Shown one piece after another: positions 1 through 9,638 of a DNA stretch of 64,000 nucleotides. The DNA is from Nitrospira sp. (GTDB lineage Bacteria > Nitrospirota > Nitrospiria > Nitrospirales > Nitrospiraceae): NCBI GenBank assembly GCA_024760545.1, contig CP060501.1, positions 496,001-560,000 of the forward strand, written 5' to 3'. The notes beneath the pieces are model-generated. The model was not told where the DNA came from, searched no databases, and was given only the letters and a program-made list of their open reading frames with translations. The position numbers were made by a program, and so were the translations under genes. The first letter of the stretch is position 1. Every line of letters starts with the position of its first letter.

Positions 1-53
1 GGATACGGCCGCACGGTCTCGTCCGAATATCCACGGGTGACTTTCATTTTCGA

Positions 54-1025
54 TCAATGAAGCAGCCTGACGGCGTCCTTCGCGAAATAAGACAGGATCA
101 GGTCAGCTCCCGCCCGCTTGATCGCCAGCAACGACTCCATCATCGCGCGCGCTTCGTCGAGCCAACCCGCCCTCGCGGCCGCTTTGATCATGCTGTACTC
201 GCCGCTCACTTGATAGGCGGCGATCGGACGGAGCGTACGCGCGCGCGCGGCCGCGATGATGTCCAGATAGGGCAACGCCGGCTTGACCATGACAATATCG
301 GCTCCCTCTTCGACGTCGAGGTCAATCTCGAGCATCGCCTCGCGCGCGTTTGCCGGGTCCATTTGATACGATTGCCGGTCTCCGAATTGAGGGCTGGAGA
401 AGGCCGCGTCACGAAACGGGGCATAAAAACATGAGGAGAATTTGGCGGCATAGGCCATGATCGGCGTATCGGAGAATCCCGACTGATCCAATTCGCGCCT
501 GATTGCGGCAACACGACCATCCATCATATCCGATGGCGCAACCATGTCGGCTCCGGCTTCGGCATGCGTACGGGCCATGGTGGTGAGACATTCGAGAGTC
601 TCGTCGTTGAGAATTTTCCCTTCCCTGACGATCCCGCAGTGCCCATGGTTCGTATATTCATCAATGCACACATCGGTAATGACCATCAATCCCGGCACCG
701 CATGCTTGACCGCCCTGATCGCCCGCTGCACGATCCCGTCAGCGTCCCATCCCGAGCTGCCGCGCTCGTCTTTGTGCGCCGGAATACCGAACAAAATAAT
801 CGCCGGAATCCCCAAGGCGTGAATGTCGCCGGCTTCTTTGACCAGCAAATCGATCGACAGCCGGAATTGACCCGGCATCGACGCGATTTCCTCGCGGCGA
901 TCCTGGCCTTCGACCACAAACAGCGGATAGATGAAGTTTGCGGGAGAAAGCGTCGTCTCACGCACCATTCGCCGCAGCGATTCATGTTGTCTCAGCCGCC
1001 GAAGTCGCTGAATAGGAAACGCCAT
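54..1025 (-). CDS. hemB: Delta-aminolevulinic acid dehydratase (porphobilinogen synthase)
   Basis: Condenses two 5-aminolevulinate molecules to porphobilinogen in the cytoplasm, the second committed step of tetrapyrrole synthesis. The 323 aa length is normal for the family. The two Schiff-base lysines are visible at about K195 (in AAKFSSCF) and K248 (in VMVKPALP). The metal-site segment around 118-131 reads [14 protein letters not shown]: the first and third cysteines of the zinc-type site are present, but the middle one is Asp, so the metal preference cannot be read directly. It is the last gene of the leftward hem operon, 8 bp after the CBS gene. Confidence 0.97.
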   Translation of the reverse strand: MAFPIQRLRRLRQHESLRRMVRETTLSPANFIYPLFVVEGQDRREEIASMPGQFRLSIDLLVKEAGDIHALGIPAIILFGIPAHKDERGSSGWDADGIVQRAIRAVKHAVPGLMVITDVCIDEYTNHGHCGIVREGKILNDETLECLTTMARTHAEAGADMVAPSDMMDGRVAAIRRELDQSGFSDTPIMAYAAKFSSCFYAPFRDAAFSSPQFGDRQSYQMDPANAREAMLEIDLDVEEGADIVMVKPALPYLDIIAAARARTLRPIAAYQVSGEYSMIKAAARAGWLDEARAMMESLLAIKRAGADLILSYFAKDAVRLLH

Positions 1026-1033
1026 ATCTCGCC

Positions 1034-1426
1034 TTACTTTCGCGGGAGGTTCGTCAAGAAGACGACGAGATCGCGAACAGAAATGATCCCGACCATCTTC
1101 CCGTCGCGCGTGACGCCGAGATGGCGGAGATGGGATTGTGCCATCAAATCGTTGGCATCGAGCAGCGTCTTGCTCTCTTCAATGGTCATGATCGGCGCCG
1201 ACATGATTTGCTCGACCGTCGTCTTGGTGGCATCCGCTCCAGCTGCAACCACCCGGCGCATCATGTCCGTATCCGTTATGATTCCGATAATCTCGCGATC
1301 GTTGGTCACGAACAAACTGCCGATCCCGCGGTCGCGCATGATGCGGGCGGCCGTCTGTGTATCCGTATCACGCGGCACCGTCACAAACTTTTCTCGGGGA
1401 ATCATAAAGGATTTTACAGGAACCAT
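1034..1426 (-). CDS. CBS-domain pair protein
   Basis: A 130 aa protein made of two CBS motifs and little else (about residues 10-65 and 72-128), with the usual [11 protein letters not shown] and [11 protein letters not shown] repeat endings. Stand-alone CBS pairs generally bind adenine nucleotides and act as sensors or partners of other proteins; no enzyme domain is present. It lies between cobA/hemD and hemB in the hem operon, which may mean energy-state control of haem synthesis, but that is inference. A paralogue lies at 26911-27345. A good Shine-Dalgarno-like AAAGGAGGA precedes the start. Confidence 0.9.
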   Translation of the reverse strand: MVPVKSFMIPREKFVTVPRDTDTQTAARIMRDRGIGSLFVTNDREIIGIITDTDMMRRVVAAGADATKTTVEQIMSAPIMTIEESKTLLDANDLMAQSHLRHLGVTRDGKMVGIISVRDLVVFLTNLPRK

Positions 1427-1472
1427 TTCACCGTCCTCCTTTCACATGACAACCATACACGCCGCATCCTCA

Positions 1473-3044
1473 TCACTGCTGCAGCGCTCCCATGGGGGCT
1501 TCCTCGCGGCTACCGTAATGGTGGGCGATCGCGTCCACCAGAGCCGGAATCGTATTTTCTCTCGGCATGATCGAGACCGTCAAACCATATTCTTCCACTG
1601 TCTTGGCCGTGATGGGTCCGATACATGCGATCGCGACGGATCGCAAGAGCGGTTGGACGGTTTCGATACCGCCCAGCATCGCGACAAAATTGCGAACCGT
1701 GGAAGAGCTCGTGAACGTGACAATATGGATCCGGCGATCCATGAGCTCTTGGCGCCACCCTTCGGCATCCTGGGTGGGGATGAGTGTTCGATACACAGGG
1801 ACCACATCGACTTGCGCGCCACAGTGACGAAGCTCGTCCGGCAAGAGTTCTCTGGCCACCTCCGCACGTGGAATCAGGACGCGGACTCTCGACAGGTCTT
1901 GCTGCTTCAGGACTTCCAGGACGCCTTCGGCCTGATAGTCCGTCGGAACCACATCAGCTCTGAGACCGAACCGCTCCAGTTCCTGAGCCGTGCGGGGTCC
2001 GATACAGCAGAGCCGGCGGCCGGCCAAGCAGCGTGAGTCCAGCCCTTGAGCCAACAGCCGAGTCATGAAACGGTCCACTCCATTCACGCTGGTAAAAATA
2101 ACCCAATCGTACGTGCCGATCTCGGAGATGGCGCGATCGACCGCAGTCCATTCTGCAGGGCGGGCAATCGTGATGGTCGGAGCCTCGACCGGTTCTGCTC
2201 CATAGCCGGCCAATCGGCCAGCTAAGTCACCGGCCTGTTCTTTTGCCCGCGTCATCAAGACTCGTTTTCCGAACAGTGGCCGCTGCTCGAACCAGTTCAA
2301 CTGCGGCCTGAGCCGGACCACTTCACCCACCACGATGACGGTCGGCGGTTCCATCCGTGCCGCTTCAGCTTTCTCTGTGATGTCCGCCAACGTGCCGACG
2401 ACAGTGTGCTGTGCGGCTCTCGTTCCCCAGCGAATGATCGCGACGGGCGTGCATGCCGGCCGCCCTTCCGCCATCAAGTTGGTCACGATCGCAGAAAGAT
2501 TTTTCATCCCCATGAGAAAGACCAGTGTGCCTTGGCTCGTCGCGAGTCGTGGCCATTCCAAAGCCGTCGACGGTTTCTCGGGATCTTCGTGCCCGGTGAC
2601 GATCGTCAGTGTGGAAGCCAAGGTCCGGTGCGTGACGGGAATGCCGGCATAGGCAGGCACTGCGACCGCGGCGGTGACCCCTGGGACGACTTCAAATTCA
2701 ACTCCCGCTGACGCCAGGACTTCCGCTTCCTCCCCTCCCCGTCCGAAGACAAACGGATCCCCTCCTTTCAATCGCACGACCACGTTCCCGGCCCGTGCCC
2801 GTTCAATTAGGAGGCGATTGATGGATTCTTGTTCCGGATATTTCCCTTTGCCGCGCCGGCCGACATACACTCGTTCGGCGTGATCCGGGACGTGCGCCAG
2901 CAGCGCGGGATTCGCAAGATAATCGTACAGAACCACGTCGGCTTGCTCAAGACACTCTTTTCCACGAAGCGTCAAGAGCCCCGGATCCCCGGGACCTGCG
3001 CCGACCAAATAGACCTTGCCTTTGGTTCGCTGCATCGTGCTCAC
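1473..3044 (-). CDS. cobA/hemD: Fused uroporphyrinogen-III C-methyltransferase / uroporphyrinogen-III synthase
   Basis: A bifunctional 523 aa protein. Residues about 8-250 are a SUMT (CobA) methylase with GAGPGDPGLLTLRG near the N-terminus and the GGDPFVFGRGGEE signature; it makes precorrin-2 from uroporphyrinogen III using SAM. Residues about 258-510 are a HemD domain, which cyclises hydroxymethylbilane. The order methylase-synthase is known from several phyla. The fusion places the product of hemC (overlapping by 4 bp upstream) next to the branch point to sirohaem and B12. The NAD-dependent oxidation step is encoded separately at 22542-23204. Confidence 0.95.
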   Translation of the reverse strand: MSTMQRTKGKVYLVGAGPGDPGLLTLRGKECLEQADVVLYDYLANPALLAHVPDHAERVYVGRRGKGKYPEQESINRLLIERARAGNVVVRLKGGDPFVFGRGGEEAEVLASAGVEFEVVPGVTAAVAVPAYAGIPVTHRTLASTLTIVTGHEDPEKPSTALEWPRLATSQGTLVFLMGMKNLSAIVTNLMAEGRPACTPVAIIRWGTRAAQHTVVGTLADITEKAEAARMEPPTVIVVGEVVRLRPQLNWFEQRPLFGKRVLMTRAKEQAGDLAGRLAGYGAEPVEAPTITIARPAEWTAVDRAISEIGTYDWVIFTSVNGVDRFMTRLLAQGLDSRCLAGRRLCCIGPRTAQELERFGLRADVVPTDYQAEGVLEVLKQQDLSRVRVLIPRAEVARELLPDELRHCGAQVDVVPVYRTLIPTQDAEGWRQELMDRRIHIVTFTSSSTVRNFVAMLGGIETVQPLLRSVAIACIGPITAKTVEEYGLTVSIMPRENTIPALVDAIAHHYGSREEAPMGALQQ

Positions 3045-3988
3045 GCCGACCCGTAAATTTCACGGAGGATCTTGTCTCCCCCCCGCGTCAACAGTCGTTC
3101 GGCCAAGCGCACGCCCAGAGCATGGGCCTGCTGGCGCACGCCTTCGATTTGTTCGCGAATGATCGTCTTGCCGTCGACACTGGCGACAAGTCCATCCAAT
3201 ACCAGTCGTTCACCGGACAACATAGCATGCGCTGCGATCGGCACCTGACAGCCCCCCTCTAGACGATGCAGAAAGGCCCGCTCAGCCGTCACGGTCGTAT
3301 GGGTGGTCTCATCATTGAGCCGCAACAAAATGGAGCGAACGAATTGATCATTGGTCCGACCTTCGATCCCCAGCGCTCCTTGTCCGATCGCCGGTAAACT
3401 GAGGATGGGTGGAAGATATTCCGTGATGCTCTGAGACCACGCCAACCGATGCAGACCCGCGGCCGCCAACACGATGGCGTCGAATTGTCCCTCTTTGAGT
3501 TTTCTCAGTCGTGTATCCAGGTTGCCGCGCAGCATCGCAATCTTCAGATCCGGCCTGGCGTGTAACAACTGGGCTTGGCGCCGGAGGCTCGCTGTTCCGA
3601 CCGTTGCTCCCAAGGGAAGATTACTGAATGAGTGCCCTTCTCGGCTGATCAAGGCATCGCGCGCATCTTCGCGTGGAGGGACGCAGAGAATCTCGAGCCC
3701 GTCGGGCAGTTGCGCGGGAACGTCTTTCATGCTGTGAACGGCGAAATCGATTTCACCGGTGAGCAACGCATCTTCGATTTCTTTGACGAACAGGCCCTTC
3801 CCCCCGATTTTCGCCAATGGCACATCGACGATCTTGTCACCGGACGTCTGAATCTTTCGCAGCATGACACGGATTTCCGGCGCGACCTCCTGAATCTTGG
3901 ATTGAAACCATTCGCTTTGACATAGCGCCAACTTGCTCCCGCGCGTTCCAAGAACCAGGGTTGAGCGTTGACCGTTCTCCGTCGACAC
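3041..3988 (-). CDS. hemC: Hydroxymethylbilane synthase (porphobilinogen deaminase)
   Basis: Polymerises four porphobilinogens to hydroxymethylbilane. The 315 aa protein has the N-terminal GTRGSKLALCQ motif, the HSMKDVPAQLP motif at about 85-95, and the dipyrromethane cofactor-binding cysteine at about C247 in EGGCQVPI. Its 3' end overlaps the start of cobA/hemD by 4 bp, which suggests translational coupling. It is the third gene of the operon, 29 bp after hemA. Confidence 0.97.
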   Translation of the reverse strand: MSTENGQRSTLVLGTRGSKLALCQSEWFQSKIQEVAPEIRVMLRKIQTSGDKIVDVPLAKIGGKGLFVKEIEDALLTGEIDFAVHSMKDVPAQLPDGLEILCVPPREDARDALISREGHSFSNLPLGATVGTASLRRQAQLLHARPDLKIAMLRGNLDTRLRKLKEGQFDAIVLAAAGLHRLAWSQSITEYLPPILSLPAIGQGALGIEGRTNDQFVRSILLRLNDETTHTTVTAERAFLHRLEGGCQVPIAAHAMLSGERLVLDGLVASVDGKTIIREQIEGVRQQAHALGVRLAERLLTRGGDKILREIYGSA

Positions 3989-4017
3989 CAGAGGCTCCTT
4001 TTCCTTTCACCCGCAGA

Positions 4018-5409
4018 TCAGCGGGCTCGCTTATGAATGGTCGTTTCCCGAGCCGGATCCTCGGCTTCCAATTCTGCTGGATTTTCGGTGAGGCAACGCG
4101 ACGGCTCCGTATAGTTTTCGGGTTGCGGGAGGGAAGAGGTAGGCCTGTCGAGGTGAAAAAATCGGCGTGCGGCCTCCACGAATGCGGGCCCGTTCGAAGA
4201 ATTCACTTCGGTCTTGAGCGTCACCATCGTGCGATGGATCAATTTGTTCACGATCGACGAGGCCAAACCTTCGACCAGTTCGCGGTCTTGGGGCGAGAGA
4301 TGACCCAACCGGCCCAGCGCCTTTTCAACTTCCACCCGCTTGATATCCTCGACCCGATTCCGGAGCGCGACGATCGTCGGCGTGACCTCCAAGGATTTCA
4401 TCCAGTCAAGCATGGTGGTCACTTCTTCGAGCACCATTCGCTCGGCCTTCTCGGCCTCCTTGACCCGTTCGGATCGGTTCTGTTCCACTCGATGTTTGAG
4501 GTCGTCGATGTCGAAGAGAAACGCATTGTCGACATGGCGAACGGACGGATCGATGTTCCGAGGGACTGAAATATCGATCAGAAACATGGGCCGGTTCATT
4601 CGTTCGTTGACCGCCCGTTGAACGTCCTCGGCGCCGACAATATAGTGCGCCGCGCCGGTTGAGACCAAGACGATGTCGGCCGAAGCCATGTCGTCCTTGA
4701 ACTGATCAAACGGAACCGGCGTTCCGCCGAATTTGGCGGCGAGATCGACGGCATGTTGCGCGGTCCTCGTCGTGATGCGTACATGCCCCACTCCATTGGC
4801 GATCAAATGCCGAGCCGCCAATTTGGCCATTTCACCCGCGCCGACCAGCAACACCGTCTTCTCGTGAAGGTCCGAGAAAATTTTCTTCGCCAACTCGACT
4901 GCCGCATAGCTGACTGAAACCGCCATTTCAGAAATCTTGGTCTCGGTCCGCACACGCTTGGCGACCGAGATGGCCTTCTTGACGACCTTATTCATGATCA
5001 CGCCGGTCGTCTTGTGCGCCAGCGCGACTTCAAATGCATCCTTGAGTTGTCCCAAGATTTGTGACTCTCCGATAATCATCGAATCGAGACTGGCGGCCAC
5101 CCTGAACATATGGGCAATCGCCCGGTCTCCGGTGTGCCAGTACAGATGGGGCGTCAGTTGTTCGGATGAAAGAGAGAGATGCGTGTCGGCAAGAAACTCT
5201 TGGATGCGCCCATATCCGGCTTCGATGTCGTCGACAACCGAATAGACCTCCACTCGATTGCAGGTCGAGAGCAGGACGCCCTCTTTTACCCCGGGATACG
5301 AACAGAGTCTGGTGAGGGCTTCGCCGAGACGACTTTCTGGAACAGCCAGTCGCTCGCGAATCTCGACCGGGGCCGTCTTGTGGCTCAACCCAACGACGAT
5401 CAGATGCAT
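4018..5409 (-). CDS. hemA: Glutamyl-tRNA reductase
   Basis: Reduces glutamyl-tRNA(Glu) to glutamate-1-semialdehyde with NADPH, the first step of C5-pathway tetrapyrrole synthesis. The 463 aa protein begins MHLIVVGLSHKTAPVE, has the catalytic cysteine at C50 in LLSTCNRVEVY, and an NADPH-binding VLLVGAGEMAKLAARH motif near the middle. The C-terminal dimerisation helix is followed by an extra, charged tail of about 40 residues. It sits 18 bp downstream of the ccsA/hemX-like gene, the order seen in Gram-positive hemAX operons but with hemX first. Confidence 0.97.
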   Translation of the reverse strand: MHLIVVGLSHKTAPVEIRERLAVPESRLGEALTRLCSYPGVKEGVLLSTCNRVEVYSVVDDIEAGYGRIQEFLADTHLSLSSEQLTPHLYWHTGDRAIAHMFRVAASLDSMIIGESQILGQLKDAFEVALAHKTTGVIMNKVVKKAISVAKRVRTETKISEMAVSVSYAAVELAKKIFSDLHEKTVLLVGAGEMAKLAARHLIANGVGHVRITTRTAQHAVDLAAKFGGTPVPFDQFKDDMASADIVLVSTGAAHYIVGAEDVQRAVNERMNRPMFLIDISVPRNIDPSVRHVDNAFLFDIDDLKHRVEQNRSERVKEAEKAERMVLEEVTTMLDWMKSLEVTPTIVALRNRVEDIKRVEVEKALGRLGHLSPQDRELVEGLASSIVNKLIHRTMVTLKTEVNSSNGPAFVEAARRFFHLDRPTSSLPQPENYTEPSRCLTENPAELEAEDPARETTIHKRAR

Positions 5410-5427
5410 AGGACCATCAACCGCATG

Positions 5428-6231
5428 TTACGACAAGGCACCATGCCCCTTCAGCACCACGCCCACCAATGTGAGAATTACGCAGGCAAATCCGATGACC
5501 GTGAGATAGGCCGCGCGTTTGGCTCTCCACCCTATCGTCAACCGCCCCAGCAACACGACAAAATAAAAGAGCCATGTGACGAGCGCCCAGGTTTGTTCAG
5601 GATTCCAACTGACGTAGGACCCACGCGCAAAGTCGGCTGAGATCGCTCCCGTCACGATGCCCAATGTGAGTAGCGGAAAGCCCAATACAATGGACTGTTG
5701 ATTGAGATGATCGAGAAAATCGAGCGCAGGGAGCTTGCTGTAGAGGACATTGAACCGTTTCGACTTGAGGAGCCGATCCTGAATCAGGTACATCACACCC
5801 GCAACAAATGCGACGGTAAAGCCCACCGTGCCCAACATGCTGAGCGTGACATGGAACCATAAGGTTTTGAGTACAGGCTGAAGTGTGGGCACCGATTCAG
5901 GAAGAGCCGCGGCGGAAATCAAGGAGACGAGGGCAAAGGGCACCATGAAGGACCCAAGTACATGAATTTGATGTCGAAACTCGACGACCAACAATACAAG
6001 AATGATCATCCAAGAGAAGAAAGAAAGGGCGTCCGAGAAGCTAGGGGGCGACGATGATGAGACGCCCACCATTCGAATGATGAGGGCGATCGTATGGAAA
6101 CCGAAACCGGCGGCCGTCACACTCAACGACACTTTTGACAACGCTTCTGAGCGCCGCAACGAATAAGAAAGAAACGACACCGTGCCCACGATGTACAGGA
6201 CGATGGTGATCATGAAGCAAACGGCTGCCAT
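5428..6231 (-). CDS. CcsA/HemX-type cytochrome c assembly membrane protein
   Basis: A 267 aa integral membrane protein with about eight hydrophobic segments. The WNPEQTW sequence near residue 211 matches the tryptophan-rich haem-handling signature of the CcsA/CcmC/HemX family. Family members either deliver haem for cytochrome c biogenesis or, as HemX, modulate HemA levels. Sequence alone does not decide between the two; its place as first gene immediately upstream of hemA favours a HemX-like role, while high cytochrome c demand would also fit CcsA. Confidence 0.85.
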   Translation of the reverse strand: MAAVCFMITIVLYIVGTVSFLSYSLRRSEALSKVSLSVTAAGFGFHTIALIIRMVGVSSSSPPSFSDALSFFSWMIILVLLVVEFRHQIHVLGSFMVPFALVSLISAAALPESVPTLQPVLKTLWFHVTLSMLGTVGFTVAFVAGVMYLIQDRLLKSKRFNVLYSKLPALDFLDHLNQQSIVLGFPLLTLGIVTGAISADFARGSYVSWNPEQTWALVTWLFYFVVLLGRLTIGWRAKRAAYLTVIGFACVILTLVGVVLKGHGALS

Positions 6232-6332
6232 CGGGGATTTCCCTATGGGACGCGGAATGTGACTGCCAACGAGATAAGTTTGAAATTATATCGATGCAGA
6301 CCAAACGGAGTCAACAAAACGTAGGAGCTGCA

Positions 6333-7046
6333 ATGACTTCGGATGCTCAGCCGCAACGGCGTGGCACGCTCTATGTCGTGGCCGTCCCCATCGGACATCC
6401 CGATGATGTGACCGTGCGTGCCATTCAGATTCTTGGAGAGGTAGACGTGATCGCCTCTGAAGACCCGAAAACAACACAACGATTCCTCACGCATCACGAT
6501 ATTCAGGCCACTGTGACCAGCTACGGACCCAGCAATCTCAAAGAGAAAGTGGGGGTTCTTCTGCAACGATTACAAGGAGGTATGGATATTGCCATTGTCT
6601 CGGATTGTGGATCTCCCATCATTGCTGACCCTGGACATCTCCTTGTGGCGGCGGCCCATGCACATCGAATCCCTGTGGTCCCCGTTCCCGGTCCTTCCGT
6701 CATTGTTGCGGCACTCACGATCGCAGGCTTCCCCTGCGACTCATTTCATTTCCTCGGGCATTTTCCTAGGACAGCCTCACATATTCGTCAATGCCTCATC
6801 GATTCCTTGAAGAGAAAGGTTCCCATGGTCGCGTTCGGTACCGTGACCTCGGTCGCACGTGCACTGGAGACACTGAACACCATCGCTCCTCGACGCCTGG
6901 TGGTTGTCGCATGCGACTTGACGAGACCGAGCGAGCTCATCATTCGCGGCACGGCGCTTCAGGTTCATCGGGAGCTGCGCCGGATCAGCGGGAGAGAGAT
7001 CACGCTCGTGCTTGCCGGAAGCGGTGGGAGAAAACCGAATGACTGA
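6333..7046 (+). CDS. rsmI: SAM-dependent tetrapyrrole-methylase-fold protein, RsmI-like
   Basis: Likely 16S rRNA (cytidine-2'-O)-methyltransferase. The TLYVVAVPIGHPDDVTVRAI start, ASEDPKTTQRFL, and the glycine-rich VSDCGSPIIADPG and VPVPGPS motifs match RsmI. The start at 6333 is chosen because an AGGAG box lies 5 bases ahead; an ATG at 6294 in frame has no ribosome site. At about 237 aa it is shorter than E. coli RsmI (about 286), lacking the C-terminal helical domain. It is transcribed divergently from the hem operon, which starts about 100 bp away. Confidence 0.8.
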   Translation: MTSDAQPQRRGTLYVVAVPIGHPDDVTVRAIQILGEVDVIASEDPKTTQRFLTHHDIQATVTSYGPSNLKEKVGVLLQRLQGGMDIAIVSDCGSPIIADPGHLLVAAAHAHRIPVVPVPGPSVIVAALTIAGFPCDSFHFLGHFPRTASHIRQCLIDSLKRKVPMVAFGTVTSVARALETLNTIAPRRLVVVACDLTRPSELIIRGTALQVHRELRRISGREITLVLAGSGGRKPND

Positions 7047-7060
7047 CGCCTGTCGTGAAT

Positions 7061-7321
7061 TCAGTCGTTATCTTCTCGACGGATCAACACTCGATACGCC
7101 TGGTCGACTCGTTCTTTCGATAAGACGGTATGGCCTTCATTCTCGACGCTACGAGGCACGTTGCGGATAGGGTCTCCATCGTCGAGAAGAACCGACAGCA
7201 CCTGCCCTTCCTTCATGGTCTCAAGTTTGAGCTTCGTCTTCACAAAATTATAGGGACAAATCACCCCGCGAAGATCCAGTTCAACGTCGGAGCTCTCGGA
7301 CGGAGGCTGATGCTCGGTCAT
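7061..7321 (-). CDS. TusA-family sulfur carrier protein
   Basis: An 86 aa protein with the TusA fold signature LDLRGVICPYNFVKTKLKLE near residues 14-33. The family's active cysteine is present, but CPxP reads CPYN, so the second proline is lost. TusA-like proteins carry persulfide sulfur for thiolation, cofactor synthesis or sulfur oxidation; the exact pathway is not indicated by neighbours. It ends 15 bp from the convergent rsmI-like gene. Confidence 0.85.
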   Translation of the reverse strand: MTEHQPPSESSDVELDLRGVICPYNFVKTKLKLETMKEGQVLSVLLDDGDPIRNVPRSVENEGHTVLSKERVDQAYRVLIRREDND

Positions 7322-7402
7322 ATGTATTTCAACTCCGTGTTATCAGGTTCACGTACATTCGCATGGCCATCAGGAGTGAAATTCTAGCACACGGCGAAGT
7401 TC

Positions 7403-7438
7403 AAAAAAAAAGGGGCAGCCTTGGCTGCCCCTTTCGCA
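7403..7438 (-). terminator. Rho-independent terminator of the 7457-8221 gene
   Basis: Read leftward, the sequence is AAAGGGGCAGCC, a short AA loop, GGCTGCCCC, then nine T residues. The stem is near perfect and sits about 20 bases after the stop of the exported-protein gene. Confidence 0.9.
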
Positions 7439-7456
7439 AAATCGAATCTTAAAACC

Positions 7457-8221
7457 TCAGTTGAATCCCTTCACCAAATTCGGCTTGGCCGCATCCGTCC
7501 CGTAATCGGACTTGTTCGGGACCTTGGTTTCCGGCGCCACGGTCTGATATCCCCATCCCGGTTGGGGTTCGCAATTCCAACAAGGAGCCGAACCGGTGAA
7601 CTCGCCGATCGTGGTGTCTATGGTTCCGGTGATCTTGCCGGGCAACACGGATCCCGCCACTCCACCGGTCGTACTGCCGCTGCTGGTCTCGATCCCCCGT
7701 TCAGTCGAAGGATTCGGGCGCTGACCCAATCCGCCGAATCCTGCGAGCTTTTCATTACCACGCAGCAAGTAGACCTCGCGGACGATCTTTCGGCCGATGC
7801 CATACTGCTGATTGGGCGTGACCGCTTCTACTACCTGGAGAGAGATATCATCGCCGCTGTTCAAGACCTTGAGCTGGTCCATGCTGGTTCTCTCATCGAA
7901 GTACACCGTCATGGAGCTCATGGTTCCTGACCCGGCACGGCCTTCGTCATGAGAGCTTCCGCCGGTTTCCAGGAGCAGTTTCCCTGAAGGAAAATCAACG
8001 GCCAGGACGCGTCCGTAGATCGTCTCTGGGAGAGACAGGCGATCGAGGAATGCATTGCGATCATAGGCCTGGACACGATTGGCGTTTCCGGACACATCGC
8101 CAACCCCGGTACCCACACCCATTGCAGACCCACCGGATTGCTGTAGTCGCTCTTGAGCCACTGCAACATTCATAGAGCCGACACAAAGTATCGCGGCCAC
8201 TAGTGCCAACACTTTACGCAT
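7457..8221 (-). CDS. Exported protein of unknown function
   Basis: A 254 aa protein with a clear Sec signal peptide (residues 1-22, ending VAVAQ). The mature part contains a segment at about 65-150 resembling a small OB-like or beta domain (YGRVLAVDFPSGKLLLE, VYFDERTSMDQLKVL), then a low-complexity Gly/Ser/Thr-rich tail with an isolated CWNC pair near 215. I do not recognise a named family. It is a single-gene unit followed by a strong terminator; a 270-bp spacer separates it from tRNA-Leu. Confidence 0.75.
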   Translation of the reverse strand: MRKVLALVAAILCVGSMNVAVAQERLQQSGGSAMGVGTGVGDVSGNANRVQAYDRNAFLDRLSLPETIYGRVLAVDFPSGKLLLETGGSSHDEGRAGSGTMSSMTVYFDERTSMDQLKVLNSGDDISLQVVEAVTPNQQYGIGRKIVREVYLLRGNEKLAGFGGLGQRPNPSTERGIETSSGSTTGGVAGSVLPGKITGTIDTTIGEFTGSAPCWNCEPQPGWGYQTVAPETKVPNKSDYGTDAAKPNLVKGFN

Positions 8222-8489
8222 GTGCTGCCTCCTTAATGATTTGGACAGGTGACGCTGTTGGAAGATTTCGAACGATCATGTTTTAGAATTTGGACATATC
8301 TTGGCTGATCGCGGTCTATCACTTCTGGTTCAGTTATACACCATTGAGAAATATAGGAGAAATTAGGCTAATAGCGCGGCGCTGTCAAGGGGTGTTTGCA
8401 TCGTAAAGTTTGAAGCTCGACCACTGCCTCGCCGATCAAGACCCGATGGCATCGTTCAAGCCATGGGCCACGTCGGCTTGACGTGGAAT

Positions 8490-8576
8490 TGGTGCCCAGA
8501 GGGAGGGTCGAACTCCCACTCTCTTGCGAGAACCGGATTTTGAGTCCGGCGCGTCTGCCAGTTCCGCCATCCGGGC
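8490..8576 (-). tRNA. tRNA-Leu (anticodon CAA)
   Basis: On the minus strand an 87-base class II tRNA begins GCCCGGAT and ends TCTGGGC-A-CCA; the acceptor stem pairs over seven positions. The anticodon stem CCGGA/TCCGG encloses the loop CTCAAAA, giving anticodon CAA. A long variable arm (GTTCTCGCAAGAGAGT region) precedes the T arm GGGAGTTCGACCCTCCC. The CCA is encoded. Confidence 0.97.
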
Positions 8577-8736
8577 AAAGCCATCCACGGGTCGGCTTGT
8601 GGAGCGCATTTCTAGCATGTCGTCAGGACAGGGTCAATTGCGTGACCCTGTCTTTCTTTGGTTCGAACATTTCTGTTAGAATAAAAATTCGCTTAGTGAT
8701 GGTTGAATCGTAATTTGACAAAGGAGTACGGTAGTT

Positions 8737-9018
8737 ATGGCAGAGTTATCGTGTGTGACTTGCGGGCAAACCGGCGAGGCGATTACGGCTCCCCTATTTC
8801 TCGGCAAGCTTGAGTCAGAGGTGAAGAGCAAGGTCTGCGTGAACTGCTGGAAAAAGTGGGAAGGCATGCGCGTGATGGTCATCAATGAATATCAAGTCAA
8901 CCTCGGTGATGAGAGTGGTCGTGAGCTCGTTCGCAAGCAGATGAAAGCCTTCTTGAAGCTGGGGGAGCAGGTAGACTCATCAAAGGTCGCAGAGAATTAT
9001 CGCCCGCCAAGTAACTGA
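8737..9018 (+). CDS. YggX-like Fe(II)-trafficking family protein
   Basis: A 93 aa protein. Residues 35-80 (WKKWEGMRVMVINEYQVNL, then RKQMKAFL) match the core of the YggX iron-trafficking and oxidative-damage protection family. Unlike enterobacterial YggX it has two CxxC pairs near the N-terminus (CVTCG at 6-10 and CVNCW at 34-38), so it may bind a metal tightly. An AAGGAG-type ribosome site precedes it. It stands alone after the tRNA-Leu. Confidence 0.75.
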   Translation: MAELSCVTCGQTGEAITAPLFLGKLESEVKSKVCVNCWKKWEGMRVMVINEYQVNLGDESGRELVRKQMKAFLKLGEQVDSSKVAENYRPPSN

Positions 9019-9166
9019 GTAGACGATCCTCTCAAGAAGCGAGCTGGGAGACTAACCTGGAAGTTTCCTCTGCATTGTCGCTGAGTTCGTTGACATCCTG
9101 AATTCGAAAGTGTTACGGTGGGCTGCTATCCGTTAAGTAGAAATGTGTGGTGAAGCAGGTGGGCAG

Positions 9167-9622
9167 ATGATTACGCAGATGCAGGTCAAGGGGCTCATGT
9201 TTGACCCCTACAATAATGCGTATATCGTCATTCTTCGGGACGATGAGCAAGCGGAAATGCTTCCTATCTGGGTTGGAAAATCGGAGGCCAGTTCGATCAG
9301 CCTGGCGCTTGAAAATGTCGCTCCGCCTCGCCCGATGACCCATGACTTCATGAAGTCGTATCTGGACGCATTTAACGCCAAGATCATCAGTGTGGTCATT
9401 ACGGATCTGAGCGAGAACACGTACTTTGCCAAAGTGCATTTGACCTATGCGGATTCCGAATATACCGTCGATTCCCGTCCAAGTGACGCCATCGCCCTTG
9501 CGCTCAGGACCCAAGCTCCCATTTTTGCGAGCGAGTCCGTGATTCGAAAACAGAGTTCGGAAGAACTCGATCAGTGGTTGGAGAATCTAAAACCTGAGGA
9601 CTTTGGAAAGCTGGATTCTTGA
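9167..9622 (+). CDS. DUF151 bifunctional-nuclease-family protein, copy 1
   Basis: About 151 aa, with the DUF151 core from MQVKGLMFDPYNNAYIVIL through LPIWVGKSEASSI to VDSRPSDAIALALRTQAPIF. Family members are small nucleases described in plants and found widely in bacteria, often near translation genes. The start at 9167 has an AGGTGGG box 4-5 bases upstream; an in-frame ATG at 9143 would add 8 residues. Its 3' end is close to the second DUF151 gene and together they precede rplM-rpsI. Confidence 0.9.
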   Translation: MITQMQVKGLMFDPYNNAYIVILRDDEQAEMLPIWVGKSEASSISLALENVAPPRPMTHDFMKSYLDAFNAKIISVVITDLSENTYFAKVHLTYADSEYTVDSRPSDAIALALRTQAPIFASESVIRKQSSEELDQWLENLKPEDFGKLDS

Positions 9623-9638
9623 CGGATTGTCTGGTTTT

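Noticed and set aside
564-2036. A 490-codon rightward open frame
   Set aside because: It runs antisense to hemB, the CBS gene and cobA/hemD, all with strong family matches; it is a high-GC shadow frame.
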